DNA from: Curtobacterium sp. MMLR14_010
GTDB lineage: Bacteria > Actinomycetota > Actinomycetes > Actinomycetales > Microbacteriaceae
Length of the DNA: 64,000 nt
Direction of reading: 5' to 3'
Assembly: GCF_001865015.1 (NCBI RefSeq)
Contig: NZ_MJGV01000068.1
Span: 129,998 to 193,997 of the forward strand
The notes below the pieces were generated by a model. It worked only from the letters and a program-made list of their open reading frames with translations, ran no database searches and was not told the origin of the DNA. Made by a program: the position numbers and the translations under genes. Of this stretch, positions 26,501-33,517 are shown piece by piece (position 1 is the first letter of the stretch; each line of letters opens with the position of its first letter).

Positions 26501-29126
26501 CGGTGTTGCGGTACGCGGCGTCGGTGATGCCGAAGGCGTCGTCGAGCTGGCCGAGCGTCAGCAGGCGGAGCGCCTCGGAGTCGCCCGCGCGCTCGAAGGA
26601 CGGGCGCTCCTCGGTCATGCCGCCGAAGCCGCGGACGGACGCCACGCCGAACGAGTGTCCGGCACCGTCCGAGCGCTCCTTGAACAGGCCGAGCAGCGGC
26701 ACCTGGGCGTCGCCCTGCACGGCGACGGCGCGCTCGTGCCAGTCGGTCGCCGCCTGCGCGATGCGGGTGAAGCCGACGCCGCCGACCGGCGCCTGCATGT
26801 GCGGGAAGACGCGGGCGAACAGGTCGTCACGGGTGTCGAGGTAGTTCGGCTCGAAGAACTCGCCGCCGATGTAGCTCTCGGCCGTGCACAGGCCGACGCG
26901 GCCCATCGTCTTCGCGAGGGCCTTCTCCGCGGCCTTCCGGAACTGCTTGAGCGCGAGGTCCGTCGCGGTCAGCTCACCGGCCGGCGCGGGCGCTGCCGGG
27001 TACTTCTCCTCGGCACGCAGACGCGCGCTCAGGCTGTAGACCGCCGCGGCACCGAAGCCGAGCGCCGTCGCGACGTGGTGCGACGACGGCAGCTGCCCTG
27101 ACTCGGCGACCACGGAGACCCGGAGCCGCAGCCCGGTCTCGATGAGCCGCTGGTTGACGGCCGCGACCGCGAGGATCACGGGCAGGGGCGCGCGGGTGGA
27201 AGACACCTCGCGGTCCGTGACGACCGCGATGCCGCCGGTGCGCTCGGCGAAGCGGGCGACGTCCTCGGCGAGCTGCAGCACGGCGGCGCGCATCGCGTCG
27301 GCGTTGGCCTGCTCGTCGTCGCGGACGGGGGTGTAGAGCATGTCGAAGCGCTCGAGCGGCACGACGTCCTGGTCGCGCAGGCGGACCATGTCGAGGTGGC
27401 CGAGGATCGGCGACTGGACGACGAGCTGGCGGGTCGTCGTGCCGGTACCGGTGCTGCCGGTGCTGCCGGTGCTGCCGGTGCTGGTGGCGCTGCCGGTTCC
27501 GTCGGGCTTGCTGCCGAGGGTCACGCGCATGCTCATGCCGTCGGCCTCGCGGATGGAGTCCAGCGGCGGGTTCGTGACCTGGGCGAAGCGCTGCGAGAAG
27601 TACTTCGCCATGCCGCCCTCGGTGTCGCTGAGTGCGTTGATGGCGTTGCCGTAGCCCATCGCCGAGATCCGCTCCGAGCCGTTCTGCAGCATCGGGTCGA
27701 GCATGAACCGGAAGCTCTCCTGGTTCAGTGAGTACGCCACGTAGCGGCCCTGCAGCGACAGGTCGCCGTCGTAGCCGAGGGTGTTCGTGGTGCGGTCGTA
27801 GTCCGGCGCGGGCAGGTCGTCGAGGTTGACCCGGGCCGCGTCGAGGAGGGTCTCGTAGTCGCGGCGGGCAGCGAGCATCGCCAGCACCTCGCCCGTGCGC
27901 ATCAGGCTGCCGGTGCGGTGGTCGACGACGAGCATGCCGCCGGCCTCGATCCGGCCGCGGTGCACGACCTCGTCGTCGGGGAACGTCACCTGACCGGACT
28001 CCGACGAGACCATGAGGTACTCGGACGTCTGCACCGTGCGCAGCGGCCGCAGCCCGAGGCGGTCCAGGCGGGCGCCGACGACGTCACCGTCGCTGAAGAT
28101 GACCGCGGCGGGGCCGTCGTTCTTCTCCTCGTACAGCGAGAAGTACTCCAGCATTGCCCGGACGTCGGGCGTCAGGGTGCGGTCGTTCTCCCACGCCGGC
28201 GGCATGAGCGTGACCACGGCCTCGACGATCTCGAGCCCGTCGTCGAACACGCGGCTCTGCAGGGTCTGGTCCAGGCGGCTCGAGTCGGACTGGCCGGGCG
28301 GGCGCACGATGCTCCGGGTGCGGGCACGCGCCAGCGCCTCGTCCGACAGCCGGTTCTTCCGGTCGGTGTTCAGCTCGCCGTTGTGCGCCATCAGGCGGAA
28401 CGGCTGCGCCATCGTCGGGTGCGGCTCGGTGTTCGTCGAGAAGCGGGTGTGGAAGTACAGCGTGCGGACCGAGTGCCGGGGGTCGCGGAGGTCGGTGAAG
28501 TAGCCGATGACCTCGCCGGAGTTCAGGCGGCCCTTGAGGACCTGCGTGCGGGCGCTGAGCGAGAGCGGCGAGAGGGCGGCGTGCTCGAGGTGCTGCTCGG
28601 CGGCCTGACCGTAGGAGACGGCCTCGATCGCGAGCAGTGCCCGGTTCGCGGCGGCGTCGACCTCGGCGCGGGACCAGGCCGCTGGCGCGCGGAAGACCCA
28701 CTGCACGATCGGGAGCTGGTACTGCTCGGCCTCCGGGCGCGCCACCGTGTGGTCGACGGGGACGTCACGGACCAGGAGGAGCTCGAAGCCCTCGCTGGTG
28801 ACGGCGTCCGCGACGGTGTGTTCCGCCGCGGCGCGGTCGGTCGGGTCGGTCGGGACGAAGCAGTTCGCGACGCCGAAGTGGCCGGCGCGGAGCGGCTCGC
28901 CGGTGAGCGCGCTGAAGAACTCCACCGACAGGTCGATGCTCACGCCCGCGCCGTCACCGACGCCCTCGGAGGACTTGCCGCCGCGGTGCGGGATCGCACA
29001 GAGCGCCTCGTCGCCCTTGCGGATGACGTCGTGGCTCGGGGTCCCGTCGAGACGGGTGATGAAGCCGACGCCGCAGGCGGAGGATTCGCGGGCAGGGTCG
29101 TACAGACCGAAGGGGGAGGGGTTCAC
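23523..29126 (-). CDS. Long GltB-like glutamate synthase large subunit
   Basis: About 1867 residues from the GTG at 29126, well above the roughly 1500 of typical GltB. Domains in order: class II glutaminase with the nucleophile Cys18 in ESSACGVGFI after a 17-residue propeptide; central domain; FMN synthase domain with HEITRTLASGAMSHGALV, GEGGEHHTRYG and KIGQGAKPGEGGQLP; the cluster motif CVMAKNCNVKCPAG; a GXGXG beta-helix domain; then about 200 extra C-terminal residues not expected in GltB. The cysteines read CX5CX3C, where E. coli, Azospirillum and mycobacterial GltB have CX5CX4C. A Gly/Ser/Thr insert (TSTGSTGSTGSTGTGT) lies mid-protein. No gltD follows; a diflavin reductase overlaps its stop. 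The start is uncertain since the frame is open to 29396, but the promoter at 29246-29275 rules out the longest form. Confidence 0.88.
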   Translation of the reverse strand: MNPSPFGLYDPARESSACGVGFITRLDGTPSHDVIRKGDEALCAIPHRGGKSSEGVGDGAGVSIDLSVEFFSALTGEPLRAGHFGVANCFVPTDPTDRAAAEHTVADAVTSEGFELLLVRDVPVDHTVARPEAEQYQLPIVQWVFRAPAAWSRAEVDAAANRALLAIEAVSYGQAAEQHLEHAALSPLSLSARTQVLKGRLNSGEVIGYFTDLRDPRHSVRTLYFHTRFSTNTEPHPTMAQPFRLMAHNGELNTDRKNRLSDEALARARTRSIVRPPGQSDSSRLDQTLQSRVFDDGLEIVEAVVTLMPPAWENDRTLTPDVRAMLEYFSLYEEKNDGPAAVIFSDGDVVGARLDRLGLRPLRTVQTSEYLMVSSESGQVTFPDDEVVHRGRIEAGGMLVVDHRTGSLMRTGEVLAMLAARRDYETLLDAARVNLDDLPAPDYDRTTNTLGYDGDLSLQGRYVAYSLNQESFRFMLDPMLQNGSERISAMGYGNAINALSDTEGGMAKYFSQRFAQVTNPPLDSIREADGMSMRVTLGSKPDGTGSATSTGSTGSTGSTGTGTTTRQLVVQSPILGHLDMVRLRDQDVVPLERFDMLYTPVRDDEQANADAMRAAVLQLAEDVARFAERTGGIAVVTDREVSSTRAPLPVILAVAAVNQRLIETGLRLRVSVVAESGQLPSSHHVATALGFGAAAVYSLSARLRAEEKYPAAPAPAGELTATDLALKQFRKAAEKALAKTMGRVGLCTAESYIGGEFFEPNYLDTRDDLFARVFPHMQAPVGGVGFTRIAQAATDWHERAVAVQGDAQVPLLGLFKERSDGAGHSFGVASVRGFGGMTEERPSFERAGDSEALRLLTLGQLDDAFGITDAAYRNTGYDRLSTAEIDAFRITPGYRTFLQTTHEERSRRPSALRDVLALPADVTGIDEAEDFARELGRFSLTGNSSVTVRGLLGSRPSADDRTGGPARFRLELTSTASLGALRHQALADGLGLLFPGQVDVDAVDADQVTLRATGSAVDLLGLLESAPASVELDEVQPAHEITRTLASGAMSHGALVATAHEAVAHGTNMVGGMSNSGEGGEHHTRYGTIRGSRIKQFASGRFGIWAGYLADPMLEELEIKIGQGAKPGEGGQLPAAKVTVDIAAARGGTPGVELISPPPHHDTYSIEDLAQLIHDCKAARVRVIVKLVSSEGIGTIAVGVAKAGADVINVAGNTGGTGAAAVTSLKYAGRSAEIGVAEVHQALVANGLRQKVVLRCSGAHQTGSDVVTSALLGGDSFEFGTTALMMLGCVMAKNCNVKCPAGLTTNAEAFEGDPRALAQYLLNIAHDVRQILARLGLRSLREARGRTDLLQLLDHPASVGRLDVRALLTQVPEKIVTDPEYLEKDYATDDALIERVREALLVRHEHSVTMDGVLLGNADKSVGGQLGIDLERVLNHELAADALQDAPAVSTDDRGRRRLVDGAVTIRTSGSAGQSYGVFNNDGVTLDHTGTANDGVGKSQSGGRIVVRAPGGGSAERGGNVLVGNFALFGATGGRTFVQGEAGDRFAVRNSGATAVVEGVGDFGCEYMTGGAVFNLGGFGKGLGNGMSGGFLYQYDPTGQVAERASTDSLLVFPVLDTARGAFHEDAARLLLTWHLEATGSELAARLLADWATTRTHVFVGMPRALLLTQDADAILAGSTRNELLDELAVSTATDKLRAFKLDYRDRRTVLGGRAPALGDQGGDMFSLLSSYTVLGVAQDLALERVPGAAGPADPRVLEAVRNLVLTEDFFVKQRVVKYLRGTLERFADDQLATLIAVKRLDDHKRALTQRNNRSMDAPGTTGWIMHQNAKNDGRLHEARFDELLATAALEDIARRAPQAPAEAVTA

Positions 29127-29245
29127 GAGCGTGTCCAGTGGAACGGTGCCAGCAGCGGACGACGGAGGCTGCAACTCTGGAGCGCTCGCCGCGGGCAGAC
29201 CGGTGGGTGGCAGTCGGGCCCTGTGGGGTGTGGTGCGGTGAGGCG

Positions 29246-29275
29246 ATGCTACGGGCTGGTATACCGCGGGCGCAA
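29246..29275 (-). promoter_or_regulatory. Probable promoter of the GltB-like operon
   Basis: On the minus strand TTGCGC (29275-29270) and TAGCAT (29251-29246) are spaced by 18 bp, a good match to a housekeeping sigma-70 promoter. Transcription would start near 29239, leaving a leader of about 115 nt before the GTG at 29126. No ribosome site stands out in the leader. Confidence 0.5.
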
Positions 29276-29302
29276 CACCGCTCGGCGGGCGGTGGCGCGT
29301 CG

Positions 29303-29400
29303 TGGCTGGTGCCGTTCGGCGCGGACGCGTCGGGCGTGGGTGGTGCCGTTCGGCGCCGCACGTGTCGGGCGTGGCTGGTGCCGTTCGGCGCCGCACAGCA
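29303..29400. repeat. Three tandem copies of a 35-bp unit
   Basis: The unit GGCGTGGCTGGTGCCGTTCG, continuing GCGCCGCACGTGTCG, is repeated about three times with few changes. It contains the palindromic core CGGCGCCG. It lies directly upstream of the GltB-like promoter, between that promoter and the hairpin at 29401. I see no gene in 29127-29465; the apparent protein-coding frame here just translates the repeat. Confidence 0.75.
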
Positions 29401-29444
29401 GGAACCGGTCCGAACCGCGGATGTGCGCGGTTCGGACCGGTTCC
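29401..29444. terminator. Perfect 19-bp hairpin terminator
   Basis: GGAACCGGTCCGAACCGCG, a 6-nt loop GATGTG, and the exact reverse complement. It begins 22 bp after the stop of the small minus-strand gene at 29466-29648 and is oriented to end that transcript before it reads into the GltB-like promoter. Confidence 0.8.
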
Positions 29445-29465
29445 GGTGGTGCGACGTCGCCAGGG

Positions 29466-29648
29466 CTACTCGGCGCCCTCGTCCTCTTCCTGGTTGAAGT
29501 GCGAGCCGTCCTCGGTGAAGCCGGCTGCGACGCCCTCGGGGTGGTCGGGGATGGTGCCGTCCTCGCCGAGACCGCCGGGCTTCTCGGTGCCCTCGGGGTC
29601 CGGCGTGCTGTCGTGCGCGTGGGTGTCGGATGCGTTGCTGTCGGTCAT
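29466..29648 (-). CDS. Small acidic hypothetical protein
   Basis: 60 residues, about a quarter Asp/Glu, with no hydrophobic segment: MTDSNASDTHAHDSTPDPEG at the start and a glutamate-rich end (NQEEDEGAE). It is supported by a good ribosome site (AAGGAG seven bases before the ATG) and its own hairpin terminator. Small acidic, probably disordered proteins of this type are common in Microbacteriaceae, without known function. Confidence 0.6.
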   Translation of the reverse strand: MTDSNASDTHAHDSTPDPEGTEKPGGLGEDGTIPDHPEGVAAGFTEDGSHFNQEEDEGAE

Positions 29649-29748
29649 GCGCTGCTCCTTCGCAGATGGTGAGCGGCGGACCTACGGTCCGTGTCTCGGG
29701 AACGCCACGGTACTCACGCGGCCCGGGTAGCGGGTGCGAGGCCGGCGG

Positions 29749-31014
29749 TCATGGCGTCGCGCCGTCGTGCACCGGGAGCGCCTCGGTGCTCGCCTCCGTC
29801 GCCGGTGTCGTCCCCCGCTGGACGACCTGCGGGCGGCGTCGGGCGCGGAACACCCACGCCTTGAACAGCACGAAGCGCACCAGCGTGGCGAGCAGGTTGG
29901 CGCCGGTCAGGACGGCGATCTCCGCCCCGTGCGTCGCGTTCGGCGTGGTGGCGTGCAGCAGGACGAGCGACCCGGACGTGATCGCCCAGGCGATCCCGAA
30001 CACGACCAGCCCCTGCAGCTGGTGACGGCCGGCGCCGACGCGACCACGCATGCCGAAGGTGAAGCGACGGTTCAGCGCCGTGTTCCCGACGGCGGTGACG
30101 AGCAGCGCCAGGAAGTCCGCCGTCTGGGCTCCGAGGGCGGGACGGAGGAGCGCGTACAGCAGCGCGAACGCGATGGTCGATGCGACGCCGATCGCGCCGA
30201 ACCGGAGGACCTGCCCGAGGATGCCGACGTGCGGGGTCGTGAAGGGTCGGCGGCCGATCGACTCGTAGACCGGTGCGATCGGGATCCTGCCGGTCGCGAG
30301 ACCGCGGGAGACCCGCCACATCCCCTTGAGGTCCTCGGTCGCGGTCGAGGCGATGTGCACCGACGAGTCCACGTCGTCCACCCAGTCCACCGGCACCTCG
30401 TGGATGCGCAGTCCCGCGTGCTCCGCGAGGACGAGCAGCTCGGTGTCGAAGAACCACGCGTCGTCCTCGCAGAGCGGCAGCAGGTGCTCCGCCGCCGTGC
30501 TGGTCACGGCCTTGAAGCCGCACTGGGCGTCGGAGAACGACACACCCATGGTGCTCCGGAGCAACAGGTTGTACGAGCGGGAGATGAACTCCCGCTTGCC
30601 GCCTCGGACGACCCGGGAGGACCCGGCCAGGCGTGTGCCGATGGCCATGTCGGAGTGTCCGGACAGCAGCGGCGCGACGAGGGGCTCGAGCGCGGCGAGG
30701 TCCGTGGACAGGTCTTCGTCGAGGTAGACCAGCACGCGGGCCGGGGACGCGCTCCACACGGCCTTCAGGGCGCGTCCGCGGCCCTTCTGCCACAGGTGCA
30801 CCGCGTGGACCCCGTCGAGCATCGCGGCGAGGTCGTCCGCGATGCGAGCGGTGTCGTCGGTCGAGGCGTTGTCAGCGATGGTGATGCGCCACGTGTGCTG
30901 CAGCGAGGTGCGGCAGAAGTCGTGCAGTCGTCGGACATGCGCCGCGAGGGTGTCCTGTTCGTCGTGGCATGGGACGACGATGTCGATGTCGAGGGGCTGG
31001 TTCGTCTCCGTCAT
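29749..31014 (-). CDS. GT2 glycosyltransferase fused to a GtrA membrane domain
   Basis: 421 residues. The N-terminal 230 or so form a GT-A family 2 domain like dolichol-phosphate mannose synthase: DIDIVVPCHDEQDTL, ITIADNASTDDT for the nucleotide sugar, and YLDEDLSTDL in place of the usual DxD region. Then come SDAQCGFKA and a membrane-proximal segment, and four hydrophobic helices of GtrA type (about 265-390). Such proteins make polyprenyl-phosphate sugars and may flip them across the membrane. In Bacillus the YkcC/YkcB pair couples a DPM-like synthase to a GT39-like transferase; YkcB-like genes are present here beyond the two-component pair, so this enzyme probably supplies their lipid-linked sugar donor. 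Confidence 0.87.
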   Translation of the reverse strand: MTETNQPLDIDIVVPCHDEQDTLAAHVRRLHDFCRTSLQHTWRITIADNASTDDTARIADDLAAMLDGVHAVHLWQKGRGRALKAVWSASPARVLVYLDEDLSTDLAALEPLVAPLLSGHSDMAIGTRLAGSSRVVRGGKREFISRSYNLLLRSTMGVSFSDAQCGFKAVTSTAAEHLLPLCEDDAWFFDTELLVLAEHAGLRIHEVPVDWVDDVDSSVHIASTATEDLKGMWRVSRGLATGRIPIAPVYESIGRRPFTTPHVGILGQVLRFGAIGVASTIAFALLYALLRPALGAQTADFLALLVTAVGNTALNRRFTFGMRGRVGAGRHQLQGLVVFGIAWAITSGSLVLLHATTPNATHGAEIAVLTGANLLATLVRFVLFKAWVFRARRRPQVVQRGTTPATEASTEALPVHDGATP

Positions 31015-31216
31015 GCTGCTCAGGTTCGGCAGCGCGGCGATGGGGACGGCAGCACCGCCCTGTGGTCACGGTAAGAACCGGAGGCGGTGCTCCGCGACGG
31101 GACGAAGCCCCGACCCGTCAACCGGCGAGCAGCACCTGTACGACCGCGACCACGACGAGCACGGCGATCGGGACGCGCCCGACCGCACATCACGGCGGCT
31201 GCAGACGACGGCGAGA

Positions 31217-31262
31217 CGGACGGGAGGCTCGGTGCGGGCCCGCCACGGGCCTCCCGTCTGGC
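31217..31262. repeat. Family A REP-like palindrome
   Basis: GGACGGGAGGCTCGGTGCGG opposes CCACGGGCCTCCCGTCTGG as an imperfect inverted repeat just downstream of the sensor kinase stop on the minus strand. It probably acts as its terminator. The rest of 31015-31288 shows no convincing gene; a short hydrophobic reading (IAVLVVVAVVQVLLAG, minus strand, ending near 31120) has an in-frame stop just upstream and no start codon. Confidence 0.65.
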
Positions 31263-31288
31263 GGTCCACGGGACCGGCGCCGCCCCGG

Positions 31289-32788
31289 CTACGCGGGGAG
31301 GGTCACCGTGAACGCCGTGCGGCCCGGCTCCGAAGTCACACGGACGGAGCCGCCGTGGGCATCGACGACCGCGCGCACGATCGCCAGGCCGAGGCCACTC
31401 GTGCCGTGCTCCCGGGAGCGCGACGCCTCGCCCCGGGTGAAGCGGTCGAACAGCGACGGCAGCGCCGGGGCCGGGATCGGCGGCCCGTCGTTCGCCACCA
31501 CGAGCCGCACGACCGCCGGGTCGGATCCCGGCACCCGCTGCACCGACACGACGACCGCCGTCTCCGCCGGGGTGTGCGTCCAGGCGTTGGCGAGCAGGTT
31601 CGTCACCACGCGGCGGAGCTGGGCGGTGTCCCCGGACACCGTGACGGGGTCGTCGTCGACCTGCAGCGTCCACCGGTGTGCCGGAGCGGTCGTCCGTGCG
31701 TCCATCGTGGCCTCGACCACGAGCGCGGTCAGGTCGACGGGGGCGTGTGCGCGGGTCGGGGCAGCGGCCGCGTCGAGTCGGGCGAGGAGCAGCAGCTCCT
31801 CGACGAGCGCACCCATCCGGACGGACTCCTGCTCGATCCGGTCGACGTTGCGGTGGATGGCGTCGACGTCCGAGGAGGACGACGAGAGCTCGGCGTACGC
31901 ACGGACGGTCGCGATCGGGGTGCGGAGCTCGTGCGAGGCGTCGGCGATGAAGGTGCGCATGCCGGCCTCGGCGTCGCGGCGGGCCGTGAGTGCCTTGGAC
32001 ACGTGGCCGAGCAGGCGGTTCAGGGCGGTGCCGACGGCCCCGACCTCGCGGTTCCGCACGAGGTCGGCGGGGGCCACGCGCACGGGGATGGCGGTGTCGC
32101 CGCGCTCCAGGTCGAGTCCGGTGACGCTCGACGCCACGGCGGCGACGTGCTCGAGCGGCCGCAACGACCGGCGGACGAGCATCGCGCCTGCCCACACCGC
32201 GACGGCCAGCCCGAGGAGCGTCACGCTGCCGATGACCACCACGAGCCGGACCACCGAGGCCCGCAGGTCGCCGAGGGGGAGCGCGGTGACGAAGACGTCG
32301 CTGCCGGAGTCGATCGCCTGCGCGCGGTAGGTGCCGAGCGACCCGAGCATGATCGTGACGGGCCCGTGGTCCGCGTCGACGGCGGCGAGCGTCCGCTGCT
32401 GGGCCGTGGAGAGCCGGTGCTGCACGCCCGCGGCGTCGGTGTAGCCGGCGAGGACCGCTGAGCCCTCCCGGTAGATCCCGACGACGGTCCCGGCGGCCTG
32501 CCCCGGTGCCCCGATGAAGGCGTTGTCCGGGTCCGGTTGCGACCCGGAGCCGGACGCCCCTGAGCCAGCCGCAGGTGGTGGCTGTCGTCCGTCTCCGGGC
32601 CCGAGCGTCCGGTCCGCCGCCGTCGCCAGCTCTGCGTCCAGCCGACCCACCAGGTACCCGCGGTACGCCACGACGGTGACGACCCCGACGACGACGTTCG
32701 TCAGCACGAGCAGCAGCGCCACCGCCCCGACGATCCGCCACCGCAGCGACGGTGCCCGGTCCGGCCGCCGCGTACCCAGCGGGCTCAC
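31289..32788 (-). CDS. Sensor histidine kinase of the glycosylation locus
   Basis: 499 residues. A membrane helix at about 17-40 and a second at about 172-195 enclose an extracellular region of roughly 130 residues containing a Gly/Ser/Pro-rich stretch. A HAMP-like segment follows, then the dimerisation domain with the phosphorylated His286 in DASHELRTP. The ATPase domain has the N box NLLANAWTHTP, DRFTRGEASRS and GTSGLGLAIVRAVV. The GTG start overlaps the stop of the response regulator gene by 4 bp. The signal is not visible; adjacency to two membrane glycosyltransferases suggests cell-envelope control. Confidence 0.92.
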   Translation of the reverse strand: MSPLGTRRPDRAPSLRWRIVGAVALLLVLTNVVVGVVTVVAYRGYLVGRLDAELATAADRTLGPGDGRQPPPAAGSGASGSGSQPDPDNAFIGAPGQAAGTVVGIYREGSAVLAGYTDAAGVQHRLSTAQQRTLAAVDADHGPVTIMLGSLGTYRAQAIDSGSDVFVTALPLGDLRASVVRLVVVIGSVTLLGLAVAVWAGAMLVRRSLRPLEHVAAVASSVTGLDLERGDTAIPVRVAPADLVRNREVGAVGTALNRLLGHVSKALTARRDAEAGMRTFIADASHELRTPIATVRAYAELSSSSSDVDAIHRNVDRIEQESVRMGALVEELLLLARLDAAAAPTRAHAPVDLTALVVEATMDARTTAPAHRWTLQVDDDPVTVSGDTAQLRRVVTNLLANAWTHTPAETAVVVSVQRVPGSDPAVVRLVVANDGPPIPAPALPSLFDRFTRGEASRSREHGTSGLGLAIVRAVVDAHGGSVRVTSEPGRTAFTVTLPA

Positions 32789-33507
32789 GATGTCGGCCGC
32801 AGCACGTACCCGGCCCCGCGCACCGTGTGCACGAGCGGTGACCGCCCGAGGTCGACCTTCCGGCGCAGGTACGACACGTACATGTCCACGAGGTTCGACG
32901 ACGACCCGAAGTCCATGCCCCACACGTTCGCCAGGATGGTCTCCCGCGGCAGCACCCGGTTCGCGTTCCGCGCCAGGTACCGCAGCAGCTCGAACTCGGT
33001 CGGGGTCAGCTCGATCGCCTCCCCGCCGCGCGTCACCGTCCTGGCGTCCTCGTCGAGCTCGAGGTCGCCGACGACGATCGCCGTGCTGCCGCTCGCCATG
33101 GAGACCCGCGGCGACGTCCTCGCGAGGATCCGTGCCCGGGCGAGGAGCTCCGCGATGCCGAACGGCTTCGTCAGGTAGTCGTCACCACCGCGCGTCAGGC
33201 CGACGAGTCGGTCCTCGGACGAGTCACGCGCGGTCAGGAACAGCACCCGGACCGGGTCGCGGGCGTCGCGGAGGCGGTCGAGGACCTCGAACCCGTCGAT
33301 GTCGGGCAGCATCACGTCGAGCACGATGACGTCGGGCTGGTGCTCACGCGCCGCGAACAGCACGTCGCGACCCCGGTGGACGGTGCGCACGGACCAGCCG
33401 TCCGCCTCGAACGCGAGGCGGACGGCGTCGGCGAGCGCGTGCTCGTCGTCGACGACGAGAGCCCGGACGGGAGACCCGTCGGTGCGCTGCAGCGGTCGGT
33501 CGGACAT
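32785..33507 (-). CDS. OmpR/PhoB-type response regulator
   Basis: 240 residues. The receiver domain has the acidic pair in ALVVDDEHAL, phospho-acceptor Asp in VIVLDVMLPD, the Thr switch in FLTARDS and Lys in YLTKPFG. The C-terminal winged helix has LTPTEFELLRYLARNANRVL and the recognition helix around VDMYVSYLRRKV, ending HTVRGAGYVLR. It is transcribed just after the YkcB-like gene at 33518-35716 (10-bp gap) and before its kinase. The divergent region 35717-35843 is the natural target. Confidence 0.95.
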   Translation of the reverse strand: MSDRPLQRTDGSPVRALVVDDEHALADAVRLAFEADGWSVRTVHRGRDVLFAAREHQPDVIVLDVMLPDIDGFEVLDRLRDARDPVRVLFLTARDSSEDRLVGLTRGGDDYLTKPFGIAELLARARILARTSPRVSMASGSTAIVVGDLELDEDARTVTRGGEAIELTPTEFELLRYLARNANRVLPRETILANVWGMDFGSSSNLVDMYVSYLRRKVDLGRSPLVHTVRGAGYVLRPTS

Positions 33508-33517
33508 CGCGCCGAGC

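Noticed and set aside
29127-29396. N-terminal extension of the GltB-like protein to 29396
   Set aside because: It would translate the 35-bp tandem repeats and the promoter; the catalytic cysteine must lie near the N-terminus after a short propeptide.
31066-31269. Short minus-strand ORF with a hydrophobic alternative frame between the glycosyltransferase and the sensor kinase
   Set aside because: The hydrophobic frame has an in-frame stop just before it and no start codon; the other frames are arginine/serine-rich and overlap a family A palindrome.
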